From positions 62,001 through 126,000 of the forward strand of contig CAWIYZ010000022.1 in the NCBI GenBank assembly GCA_963840425.1: a stretch of DNA of 64,000 nt, written 5' to 3'. Numbering within the stretch: the stretch's first letter is position 1; every line of letters begins with the position of its first letter. The notes below the pieces were generated by a model. It worked only from the letters and a program-made list of their open reading frames with translations, made no database searches and had not been told where the DNA came from. Both the position numbers and the translations under genes were made by a program. Source of the DNA: CADEFX01 sp963840425. GTDB taxonomy: Bacteria; Pseudomonadota; Alphaproteobacteria; Rhizobiales; Hyphomicrobiaceae. This document shows positions 36,836-45,297 of the stretch, in pieces.

Positions 36836-39697
36836 TTACGAGTTTATGACTGTGATCAGAGCATTGATCTGATCGACGCTCATGGCCTGGATCTGATCGG
36901 TGGTGAACGCGTTGCCCTGCGTGCTCGTCAGCGCGCCGATCTGCGCGATGGTGATCCCCCCGATGGCCGTTACGCTCAGGCTCGGTAGGCCAGTCGTTTC
37001 CGACAAAGCTGCGAAGTTCGTCGTCGTCAGTGCTGCGACCTGATTGGCGCTCAACGCCTCGGCCTGTGCCACTGTGAGGTCGGCCAGCTCCGTGGTCGTC
37101 AATCCGCCGATGCCCGATGTCGAGAGCGATCCGATTTGAGCCGCTGTCATCGCCCCAACTTGGGTTGTCGTCAGCGTACCAACCGAGGTGGAGGACAGGC
37201 CACCCACCTGTGCCGTCGACAGATCGCCGATGTCGAGGGCATTCAGCTCCGTCGCGCCGAGACCGTTGAGCTGAGTCGCCGTCAGGCCTTGCACCTGCGT
37301 TGCCGTCAAATCGCCGAGCTGCGTCGTCGAGAACTCGCCGAGCGCCGTCGTCGTCAGCCCGCCAAGCTGAGCCGCCGTCAGCCCGCCAAGCTGGGTGGTA
37401 TCCCAACCCTGCACATCGGTCGAGCTCAGGGCCTCGACCCCGGCCGCTGTCAAGGCTGCGATACCGGCGGCGGTCAGCGCCTGCGCCTGCGTGGTTGTCA
37501 AGTTGTCCACAGCCGTGCTGTTCAGGCCAGCGATTTGAGCCGTCGACAGGTCGGTTACGTCCAGGGCGTTGAGGCTCGCCATCGCGATGCCATTGAGCTG
37601 CGTCGCAGTCAAACCTTTGACTTGCGTCCCGGTCAACTCGCCTACCTGCGTGGTGGAGAGATTGTCGAGCGCCGTGGTCGTCAATCCACCCAACTGCTTG
37701 GAGGTCAACGCACCGAGCTGCGTGGTATCCCAGCTTTGCAGCTCGGTAGAGCTCAAGCCCCCGATCGCCGTGGCCGTCAAGGCAGAGACCTGCGCGGCTG
37801 TGAAATCGCCGGCCTGCGTCGTTGTGAGATTGCCGATGGAGGTGGCATTCAGGCTGGCCACTTGACCCGTCGACAGATCGGCAATGTTCAAAGCGTTGAG
37901 CTCGGTCGCGCCGAGGTTGTTGAGCTGAGTAGCGGTCAGGCCGCGAACTTGCGTCGTCGTCAGCTCACCGAGCTGCGTGGTCGAGAAATCCGTAATCTCC
38001 GTCGTCGTCAACCCGCCGAGTTGCTTGGCCGTAATCGCGCCGATCTGCGTGGTGTCCCATCCCTGCAGAACGGTCGACGTCAGCGCACTGAGCCCGGTTG
38101 TCGACAGCGCCGCAATCTGGAGGGTCGTGAAGGCGTCGGCCTGCGTCGTCGTCAGGTTGCCGATGGCCGTGGAGTTGAGGCTGGCGACTTGCACGGTCGA
38201 GAGGTCAGCGACATTCAAGGCATTGAGCTCGGTAGCGCCAAGATTGTTGAGCTGGGTCGCCGTCAGGCCGCGCACCTGCGTCGTCGTCAGGTCGCCGAGC
38301 TGCGTGGTCGAGAAATCGGCAAGGGCCGTCGTTGACAAGCCGCCAATTTGGGTGGCCGTCAACCCTGCGAGCTGAGTTGTATCCCAACCCTGCAGCTCGG
38401 TGGAGCTGAGCGCATCGACGCCAACGACCGTGAGGGCCCCGATTTCTGCCGCCGTCAACGCCTGTGCTTGGGTCGTAGTTAGGTTGTCGACCGCCGTCGC
38501 ATTCAGCCCCTTGATCTGGGAGGTCGAGAGATCCTCGACGTTGAGTGCGTTGAGGCTCGTGACCGACATGCCGTTGAGCTGGGTCGCGGTCAAGCCACGC
38601 ACCTGCGTCGACGTCAGGTCGCCCAGCTGCGTCGTCGAGAAATTATCAATGGCTGTTGTCGTCAGCCCGCCGAGCTGCTTGGCCGTCAGAGCTCCGAGTT
38701 GGGTCGTGTCCCAACCCTGCACCGCCGTCGAGTCGAAGCCTCCGATTGCCGGTGCGGTCAGAGCGCCGATCTGGCCGACCGTCAGCTCGTCGGCTTGGGT
38801 TGTCGTCAGGTTACCGATCGTGGTGGCATTCAAACTGGCAACTTGCTTCGTCGAAAGATCAGCGATGCTCAGCGCATTGAGCTCTGTTGCGCCCAGGCCA
38901 TTGAGTTGGGTCGCAGTGAGGCCTTGCACCTGCGTCGTCGTCAGGTCGCCGAGCTGCGTGGTCGAGAAGTCGGCGAGTGCCGTCGTGCTCAATCCACCGA
39001 GCTGCTTGGCCGTCAAGGCGCCCAGCTGAGTCGTGTCCCAGCCCTGCACCTCCGTGGAGCTGAGGGCATCAAGACCGACGGTCGAGAGCGATGCAATCTC
39101 GGCGGCCGTCAACGCCTGTGCTTGGGTCGTAGTTAGGTTGTCGACTGCCGTCGCATTCAGTCCCTTGATCTGCGAAGTAGAGAGGTCCTCGACGTTGAGC
39201 GCGTTGAGGCTCGTGACCGACATGCCGTTGAGCTGTACCGTCGTCAGCCCGCGAGCCTGCGTCGAGGTCAAGTCGCCGAGCTGCGTGGTAGAGAAATTGT
39301 CAATGGCCGTCGTCGTCAACCCAGCGAGCTGCTTGGACCCCAAGGCTCCAAGCTGGGTCGTATCCCAGCCCTGCAATTCGGTCGAGCTCAGGTTGTTAAG
39401 GGCCGTCGCAGTCAGGGAGGCGATTTGAGTCGTCGTCAAAGCGTCTGTCTGCGTGTCAGTGAGCGCCACAATGGTTGTTATGGACAAGCCTTTCACCGCA
39501 TTGGCCGTGAAACCCGTGATCTGCGTCGCATCCAGAGCCTGGAGGTCGGTCAATTCGAAGGCATTGATCTGCGTAGCGCTCAGCGCCGCGACTTGCGTCG
39601 TGCTCAGAGCCTGAACATCCGTCGTTGTCAGCGCCACGATTGCCGTGGTCGAGAGACCGGCGATCTGCTTGGCCGTCAGACTGTTAATGATCGTCAT
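36836..39697 (-). CDS. Thr/Ser-rich octapeptide-repeat protein (953 aa), function unknown
   Basis: Nearly the whole protein is built of eight-residue units of the form Leu-[Ser/Thr]-Thr-Thr-Gln-[Leu/Ile/Val]-x-[Gly/Ala/Asp/Asn]. Units are grouped in 109-residue super-repeats (twelve octads plus one 13-residue unit containing NALNVED or a variant), each marked by a single Trp in WDTTQ. The seven Trp fall at residues 111, 220, 329, 438, 547, 656 and 765, exactly 109 apart. No cysteine, signal peptide or membrane segment is seen, and Ser plus Thr is about a quarter of residues. It looks like a regular solenoid and might be an exported or surface protein. GGAG precedes the ATG at 39697. The neighbouring GT41 enzyme makes it a possible O-glycosylation substrate. 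Confidence 0.85.
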   Translation of the reverse strand: MTIINSLTAKQIAGLSTTAIVALTTTDVQALSTTQVAALSATQINAFELTDLQALDATQITGFTANAVKGLSITTIVALTDTQTDALTTTQIASLTATALNNLSSTELQGWDTTQLGALGSKQLAGLTTTAIDNFSTTQLGDLTSTQARGLTTVQLNGMSVTSLNALNVEDLSTSQIKGLNATAVDNLTTTQAQALTAAEIASLSTVGLDALSSTEVQGWDTTQLGALTAKQLGGLSTTALADFSTTQLGDLTTTQVQGLTATQLNGLGATELNALSIADLSTKQVASLNATTIGNLTTTQADELTVGQIGALTAPAIGGFDSTAVQGWDTTQLGALTAKQLGGLTTTAIDNFSTTQLGDLTSTQVRGLTATQLNGMSVTSLNALNVEDLSTSQIKGLNATAVDNLTTTQAQALTAAEIGALTVVGVDALSSTELQGWDTTQLAGLTATQIGGLSTTALADFSTTQLGDLTTTQVRGLTATQLNNLGATELNALNVADLSTVQVASLNSTAIGNLTTTQADAFTTLQIAALSTTGLSALTSTVLQGWDTTQIGAITAKQLGGLTTTEITDFSTTQLGELTTTQVRGLTATQLNNLGATELNALNIADLSTGQVASLNATSIGNLTTTQAGDFTAAQVSALTATAIGGLSSTELQSWDTTQLGALTSKQLGGLTTTALDNLSTTQVGELTGTQVKGLTATQLNGIAMASLNALDVTDLSTAQIAGLNSTAVDNLTTTQAQALTAAGIAALTAAGVEALSSTDVQGWDTTQLGGLTAAQLGGLTTTALGEFSTTQLGDLTATQVQGLTATQLNGLGATELNALDIGDLSTAQVGGLSSTSVGTLTTTQVGAMTAAQIGSLSTSGIGGLTTTELADLTVAQAEALSANQVAALTTTNFAALSETTGLPSLSVTAIGGITIAQIGALTSTQGNAFTTDQIQAMSVDQINALITVINS
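37079..39367 (-). repeat. Seven in-register 327-bp coding super-repeats
   Basis: Each unit encodes 109 residues beginning at WDTTQ. The periods are exact with no insertions or deletions over 2,289 bp, but the copies have diverged in sequence, so the expansion is not recent. The C-terminal 80 residues (to 36836) and the first 110 residues continue the octad pattern less regularly. Confidence 0.85.
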
Positions 39698-40086
39698 TGG
39701 AAGGTCTCCGGGGTCAGCAGAGGCTGTGGTGCAGGAATGGAACGGAAGGCGCACACCGGTCATGCCCAATCAGGTGACCTGGCGCAGCGAGCACACAACG
39801 AACGCAATGACTGACTGTGGGGAGCGATTCAATTCTTAGCAACGGCTCGGCGAGCGCAATGCTTGTCGCGACAACATGGGTCTCGAGCGTGGCCATGACA
39901 GGCGCTATTGTCTCAATAGTGAGCAGATGTTTACGCAAACTAAATGGCAATTCCTAAAAAAACTCTTAACCTGAATAAGTCGTCGGGCCGCTCGCGCCTC
40001 GACTACGCCACACCGCGCGCCGGCAAGCCTGACGCCAGCGCCTTGTGTCATAGTGATTAAGTCAGGGCTTGCTGGGGGACAGCGAC
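39698..40086. other. Divergent control region between repeat-protein gene and UDP-xylose synthase gene
   Basis: A 389-bp gap holding the 5' ends of two divergent genes and no convincing ORF. The stretch 39895-39985 is clearly more AT-rich than its surroundings and includes a perfect dyad CTATTG-TCT-CAATAG (39905-39919) and an A run. It is the likely site for both promoters. No -35/-10 pair stands out enough to annotate. Confidence 0.5.
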
Positions 40087-41118
40087 ATGGCGCGGCTATA
40101 CGACAGCAGGAAGCGCATCCTGGTGACGGGAGGCGCAGGCTTCCTCGGGTCGCATCTGATCGACCGGCTGTTGTTAGCAGGGCACGAGGTGTTGTGCGTC
40201 GACAACCTCTTTACGGGAACCAAGCGCAATATCGAGCATCTGCACGGCCAGCCTCGATTCGAGTTCATGCGTCACGACGTGACCTTGCCGCTCTACGTCG
40301 AGGTGGACGAGATCTACAATCTGGCCTGCCCCGCCTCCCCCATCCACTATCAGCACGATCCGGTGCAGACGACGAAGACATCGGTGCACGGCGCCATCAA
40401 CCTACTTGGGCTGGCCAAGCGCCTGAAATGCAAAATTCTGCAGGCCTCCACGAGTGAGGTCTACGGCGATCCAGCGGTTCATCCGCAGCCCGAGACGTAC
40501 TGGGGCAATGTCAATCCGATCGGCGTCAGGTCCTGCTACGATGAAGGCAAACGCTGCGCCGAGACGCTGTTCTTCGATTACCATCGACAGCACAAGTTGG
40601 ACATCAAAGTAGCCCGTATTTTCAATACTTACGGACCGCGCATGCACCCGGCGGACGGGCGCGTTGTCTCGAACTTCATCGTACAGGCGCTGAGCAACGA
40701 GCCCATAACGCTGTACGGCCAAGGCGAGCAAACTCGCTCCTTCTGCTATGTCGACGACCTAATCGAGGGGCTGATCAGGCTCATGGACACCCCTGTGGGG
40801 TTCACAGGTCCAGTCAACCTTGGAAATCCTACGGAATTCACCATCAAGGCGCTGGCGGAGCTCATTATCGATCAGACCCGCTCGCGCTCGATGCTCGTCC
40901 ACTTACCCTTGCCGCAGGACGACCCGCGCCAGCGCCGGCCTGATATCTCGCTGGCGCAGGCGCACCTGAATTGGCAGCCGCGCGTGCCGCTGGCGGAAGG
41001 CCTGACGCCGACCATCGCCTATTTTGCGGCGCGGCTGGATGCAGACCCAGCACAATCGCAGATTGAGGAGGCGCCGCACCGTCGCGGCCGGCGGCACCTG
41101 CGCAACCTCGCCACGTGA
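40087..41118 (+). CDS. uxs: UDP-glucuronate decarboxylase (UDP-xylose synthase), 343 aa
   Basis: An extended short-chain dehydrogenase that converts UDP-glucuronate to UDP-xylose. The NAD site is RILVTGGAGFLGSHLID, the substrate segment NLACPASPIHYQHDPVQTTK is typical of UXS, and the catalytic pair is YDEGK (YxxxK) with TSEVYGDP upstream. RIFNTYGPRMHPADGRVVSN completes the pattern. GGGGGA sits 8 nt before the ATG at 40087. Divergent from the repeat-protein gene, it could supply the nucleotide sugar for the nearby GT41 enzyme or for envelope polysaccharide; the former is inference. Confidence 0.93.
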   Translation: MARLYDSRKRILVTGGAGFLGSHLIDRLLLAGHEVLCVDNLFTGTKRNIEHLHGQPRFEFMRHDVTLPLYVEVDEIYNLACPASPIHYQHDPVQTTKTSVHGAINLLGLAKRLKCKILQASTSEVYGDPAVHPQPETYWGNVNPIGVRSCYDEGKRCAETLFFDYHRQHKLDIKVARIFNTYGPRMHPADGRVVSNFIVQALSNEPITLYGQGEQTRSFCYVDDLIEGLIRLMDTPVGFTGPVNLGNPTEFTIKALAELIIDQTRSRSMLVHLPLPQDDPRQRRPDISLAQAHLNWQPRVPLAEGLTPTIAYFAARLDADPAQSQIEEAPHRRGRRHLRNLAT

Positions 41119-41317
41119 ACGAAGCGCACTGTCACGATGTTGCCGCGATACCTCATGGCGAATCATCCTCGTCGAGGACGACGGTTGATAAGGCTAGAGC
41201 CGGTGGGGGCAATCCCGAATATTCTCAATGAGACGACTTACTGACGGATGCATATCGTGGCAGAGTAGCGTGCCCGAACGGCACATCATTTCGGGGCGCT
41301 AACGAGGGAGTTCACCA

Positions 41318-41524
41318 ATGAGACGTATCGTCATCTCGGGTCTGTTTGCTTTTGCTGCTGCGAGCACCGCAATGGTCAGCGGCGCACAGGCGCAATCCCT
41401 GGAGTCGTTGTTCGTGCAATGCCGCTCTGGCTACACCTACGACGCCGGCAAGAACATGTGCATGCTGGACAAAAAGGCCAAAAAGACTGCCAAGAAAAAG
41501 GTCGCCAAGAAGGCGAAGACCTGA
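41318..41524 (+). CDS. Small exported lysine-rich protein (68 aa)
   Basis: GAGGGAG precedes the ATG at 41318. Residues 1-25 are a signal peptide ending in Ala-Gln-Ala. The mature part has a short CRSGYTYDAGKNMC segment with two cysteines and a C-terminal Lys/Ala tail (KKAKKTAKKKVAKKAK), which would bind anionic polymers such as the cell envelope. The family is unrecognised. It ends at a perfect 10-bp hairpin. Confidence 0.72.
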   Translation: MRRIVISGLFAFAAASTAMVSGAQAQSLESLFVQCRSGYTYDAGKNMCMLDKKAKKTAKKKVAKKAKT

Positions 41525-41910
41525 TCGCATATTGGGGACGCCGCGCGCGGCCGTCATGGCCGCGCGCCACCGCTGCGCCGGCTGCCGATGTGCAAAAAAA
41601 GTGAATGTGTCGCACGGCCCCGATGCAGCCGCTACGCAACGCCCGCTGATTGTTCTCTTTGACTTTGTTGCTGCTCTGTGAGACAAGCCGGCATCGCTCC
41701 ATGAGCGACTTCCGGCGCTCCAGCCGCGTGAAGGGACTTGTCTCTGGCTCGTAGGAGCCTCCTTTGTCCCCCTGTTGAGCGCCTCGAACGAACTCCCATC
41801 CGACAGCCCAGGCACGCGGGGCGTCTATAGCACTCGAGTTGTGCGCTGCGCATTCGTCCGACGCGACCGTCGGCGTGCGCCCGCGGCAAACAGAATGAAA
41901 GACTGATCCA
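41525..41910 (+). other. Long leader region upstream of the RhlE helicase gene
   Basis: 386 bp without a supportable gene apart from the hairpin at 41543-41567. Long leaders are common for DEAD-box helicases regulated by temperature or by their own RNA, but no cold-shock element is recognised. Confidence 0.35.
41543..41567 (+). terminator. Perfect 10-bp hairpin after the lysine-rich protein gene
   Basis: GCGCGCGGCC and GGCCGCGCGC with a 5-nt loop, 19 nt past the stop codon. There is no T-run, but the stem is very stable. Confidence 0.55.
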
Positions 41911-43389
41911 TTGACACTATTCACTGATCTCGGCCTCGCAGCTCCCCTTTTGAGGGCGCTGGAAACCGAAGGCTACGCGCAGCCGACACCTATCCAGATC
42001 CAGGCCATCCCAACCGTGCTCGCGGGCCGCGACCTGCTCGGCATTGCCCAGACAGGCACCGGTAAGACCGCGGCATTCGCACTGCCGATCCTCCACCGCC
42101 TGGCCGCTGATCGCCGCCCGGCCCCGCGTAAGGGCTGCCGTGTCCTGGTGCTCAGCCCGACTAGAGAGCTGGCGACGCAAATCTCAGAGAGCTTTCGTAC
42201 CTATGGGCGCAACCTCAACATGAGAGTCGCCGTCGTGTTCGGCGGCGTTGGCCACCGCCCGCAAGTTCAGGCCCTGGCGCATGGCGTTGACGTGCTGGTT
42301 GCGACACCGGGCCGTCTGCTCGATCACGTTGCTGATCGCAGTGTCTCGCTTGGAACTACGGAGGTTTTCGTTCTCGACGAGGCCGATCAGATGCTCGACC
42401 TCGGATTTGTGAAGCCGATCCGGCGCATTGTCGCCGCCTTGCCCCACAAGCGGCAGAACCTGTTCTTCTCCGCCACCATGCCGCGCGAGATCAGTGCCCT
42501 GGCCGGCGAGTTGCTGCGTGATCCAGCCAAGGTCGCGGTTGCGCCGTCCGCGACCACTGTCGAGCGCGTCACGCAGCGGGTGATCCATGTCGAAAGCAAC
42601 AAGAAGCGGGCGCTGCTCTCGGAGCTTTTCGCCGACCAGAAGATCTCTCGCGCGCTCGTCTTCACGCGCACCAAGCGCGGCGCCGATCGGGTCGCGCGTT
42701 ACCTGGAAACGGCGGGCGTACGGGTTGCCGCCATCCACGGCAACAAGAGCCAAGGGCAGCGCGAGCGGGCGCTCGAAGCGTTTCGCAGCGCGCATGTGCG
42801 AGCCTTGGTGGCGACCGACATTGCCGCGCGCGGCATCGACATCGAAGACGTCAGCCACGTCGTCAACTACGAGCTGCCGGACGTGCCGGAAAGCTATGTC
42901 CATCGCATCGGCCGCACGGCGCGTGCCGGCGCCGCCGGCGCGGCCATCTCGCTCTGCGATGCCAGCGAGCGTGACCAGTTGCGTGAGATCGAACGCGTGA
43001 CCCGTCAGAGGATCCCGGCTGAAGACCGCCGCAACGATTCCGGCCTGCAGGCCGATACGGCAGCCGGACGGTCGCATGGACGAGGCCATTCGCGTCGCGA
43101 GGCGCCGCGCAATGGCTCACGCGAGCATCGCGCTCCTTCCGGTGGCTCGCATCGCGGTGGACGACATAGCGATCACGAGCGCTCCGAGCATGTCCCCAAT
43201 GGGGCGAAGCCGCGCCCGGACAACAATGCGTCTGCCTCCAGCAACGGTTCCGGTATGGCCGGCATCCGCTTCATGGCAACGCCGATGCATCGCGGCGGCG
43301 CTGGCGAAAGCCGCGGTGAACATCGGCACCGCAATCCGCGACGGAACAAGAAGCCAGAGCGCGGCGCGAGCGCACGTTCCGGGCGCTAA
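41911..43389 (+). CDS. rhlE: DEAD-box ATP-dependent RNA helicase, RhlE type (492 aa)
   Basis: Unwinds RNA duplexes, typically in ribosome assembly or mRNA decay. All helicase motifs are present: Q motif YAQPTPIQIQAIP, motif I AQTGTGKT, motif II DEAD, motif III SAT, and RIGRTARAG in the second RecA domain. After residue about 380 there is a basic, Arg/Gly/His-rich low-complexity tail usual for RhlE. The only in-frame start near the Q motif is TTG at 41911 with a weak ribosome site. It follows a 386-bp leader. Confidence 0.92.
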   Translation: MTLFTDLGLAAPLLRALETEGYAQPTPIQIQAIPTVLAGRDLLGIAQTGTGKTAAFALPILHRLAADRRPAPRKGCRVLVLSPTRELATQISESFRTYGRNLNMRVAVVFGGVGHRPQVQALAHGVDVLVATPGRLLDHVADRSVSLGTTEVFVLDEADQMLDLGFVKPIRRIVAALPHKRQNLFFSATMPREISALAGELLRDPAKVAVAPSATTVERVTQRVIHVESNKKRALLSELFADQKISRALVFTRTKRGADRVARYLETAGVRVAAIHGNKSQGQRERALEAFRSAHVRALVATDIAARGIDIEDVSHVVNYELPDVPESYVHRIGRTARAGAAGAAISLCDASERDQLREIERVTRQRIPAEDRRNDSGLQADTAAGRSHGRGHSRREAPRNGSREHRAPSGGSHRGGRHSDHERSEHVPNGAKPRPDNNASASSNGSGMAGIRFMATPMHRGGAGESRGEHRHRNPRRNKKPERGASARSGR

Positions 43390-43583
43390 TTCTCAGCAGG
43401 AATTGGCGAAGCAGCCAGCGTGGCTGCTATTCGCCTAACAGGATATGCTCTCAGGTGCGGCTGACGCCGCACGCGGGGCGCCTCATGCGCGCGCCTGACG
43501 GCTGATGACTGCGGGACACTTGCGCGCGCCGTTGTGCGGCGCACGCATTGCTCAACAATGGTCGTGGGCGCCGCACGCCGGAC

Positions 43584-44729
43584 TTATCTGCGGTTGACGC
43601 GGGCCCAGTCCATGAACTCCTTGAACAGCCGCTCCTGGGCGGCCACGGGATCCTTCTCGGTAGTAGACCGCTTGCTCGCAATGAAGCGCTCGAAGCTCGT
43701 GCGCAGCGCCGCCGTTTCCGACTTCTCTGCCTTTTCGGATTTGTCGATCCACTCCTGGGCAGCCGGGAACCGCTGCCAGCCCCGCACCTTGGCGGCCAGA
43801 TTGACGCTCTTCCAGTTTGGATGACGCGGTGGCTTCTGGAGATCGTCGAACTTTGTGAACAAGGCATCGACGAACTTGGCGACGCGGTTGTAACGGGCAG
43901 TATTACGCGGCCAGTTGAACGAGACGAGCACGATGCTGGAGCCGACGGTATCGATGCCAGCGCTGTCCTTGGCCAGCAGGTTCGGGTAGTCCTCGGGCAT
44001 CACCTTGGCTGGATGGTAGTTCTCCTCCAGCGCCGGCGTGTAGGGCACAGATAGGAGCTTGAAGCCCAACTCGGCCTTGGCGTTCGAGAAGCCGGGAAGC
44101 GGCACAGGACAGGTGCAGACGGTTGCATCGATCTCGCCGTTGCGCATCTTCTCGATGGCATCGCCTTGCGGCATGGTGAACTCTTGCACGTCGATGCCGA
44201 GCGTCTTGAACACGACCGGCGCGAACAGCGCCGTCGAACTGCCTTTGGTGTTGAAGCTGACCTTCTTGCCGCGCAGATCCTCGATGGTTTTGTTCTCCGG
44301 GCGCGCCAAAATTTGCACGATCTCCGGAAAGAGCGACGTGATGTAAGACACCTGCTGGTCGAGATTGGGACCGAACTCACCTGATGCCTTGGCATGGTTC
44401 AGAGACAGCAGAGTGGTGATGCCGAGGTCGATGCCGCGCAGAAAGACCACATCGCGCAAGTTCTGCGCGGCACCTCCACCAAGAACGGGCAGTACCCGAA
44501 GATTGTCGCCATCGTTGACGACCACCGAAATGTCATGCGCGACAACCACCAACGCGGCGCCGATCTGTCCGCCCATCAGATAGACGACGTTCTCGTTCAG
44601 CTGCTCGCGATAGCGCTCCCGCTCCGGGCGCGGCAGTGGGCGCTGCTTGGCCCCAGTCTGGGCAGACGCGATGTCGAAGGTCGCAACAAGGCACGCCAAC
44701 GCTGTGGCGACGACACATAGAGCCCTCAT
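43584..44729 (-). CDS. TAXI-family TRAP transporter substrate-binding protein (381 aa)
   Basis: A periplasmic solute receptor of the TAXI group, which pairs with fused DctQM permeases. Residues 1-23 are a signal peptide ending in Ala-Gln. The pattern LNENVVYLMGGQIGAALVVVAHD and, near residue 150, LRGKKVSFNTKGSSTAL fit the family. No permease gene adjoins. Ligand unknown; dicarboxylates and amino acids are typical. Confidence 0.82.
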   Translation of the reverse strand: MRALCVVATALACLVATFDIASAQTGAKQRPLPRPERERYREQLNENVVYLMGGQIGAALVVVAHDISVVVNDGDNLRVLPVLGGGAAQNLRDVVFLRGIDLGITTLLSLNHAKASGEFGPNLDQQVSYITSLFPEIVQILARPENKTIEDLRGKKVSFNTKGSSTALFAPVVFKTLGIDVQEFTMPQGDAIEKMRNGEIDATVCTCPVPLPGFSNAKAELGFKLLSVPYTPALEENYHPAKVMPEDYPNLLAKDSAGIDTVGSSIVLVSFNWPRNTARYNRVAKFVDALFTKFDDLQKPPRHPNWKSVNLAAKVRGWQRFPAAQEWIDKSEKAEKSETAALRTSFERFIASKRSTTEKDPVAAQERLFKEFMDWARVNRR

Positions 44730-45297
44730 GTGATTTCTCCCCCTCTGTCCACGGCGTGGTGTCGGTCGCAGCCTCTCGTTGAGCGTCGAGATGCGTGCGC
44801 CGTGCCGCGACTAGCGGTCAGGCTGACTCAGGAAAGTGCCAGGATTGTGATGATGGCTGATGAAGAATGGAACGACAGGGAGCTTCGAATTAAGGAGGGC
44901 AAGCGAAGCGCCCTGTCGATAGACCTGCGTGCGGGGTTGCAGGTCCCTGGACCGCACGTGCGGGTGTGATGCGGTCCGCGGCAACAACGTTTGTGACTGC
45001 CTCTTATTCTTGTGCTGAACACGAAGCGCAAGGCGAACACTGGATTGGGATCACCGCGGATACACACTCGAGCGCACCGCCATCTCATGGAGCGCAGACT
45101 TGGTGTAACGCTATGCCCTCAGGCGGTACACAATGGGGCATGCTGTTTTCCTTTCGGCTGATACTGAAATTTCTTCCGACATCGAACGGGACCTCAGCGG
45201 GATGCCTGTTCGTCGGTGGCCTCAACAACGGGGAGGCAGCCGAGTACATACGAGGCTGCGGCTCCGCCAGACAATGGCGAGGCTACTCCGCTATGCG
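44730..45297. other. Gap without a supportable gene
   Basis: 568 bp between the TAXI gene start and the aldo/keto reductase stop. Short frames exist (for example a 39-residue one at about 44850 starting MMADEEWNDREL), but none has a ribosome site and family similarity that would carry an annotation. No strong hairpin or repeat is seen. Confidence 0.5.

Noticed and set aside
37079..39367. Regular repeats that might suggest a CRISPR array
   Set aside because: The period of 327 bp, with an inner 24-bp coding unit, is continuous in frame and has no unique spacers; these are protein-coding repeats.
33315..39697. A prophage or gene-transfer-agent region
   Set aside because: Only one DUF2793 gene is phage-like; no capsid, portal, terminase, lysis or integrase genes and no attachment-site repeats are seen.
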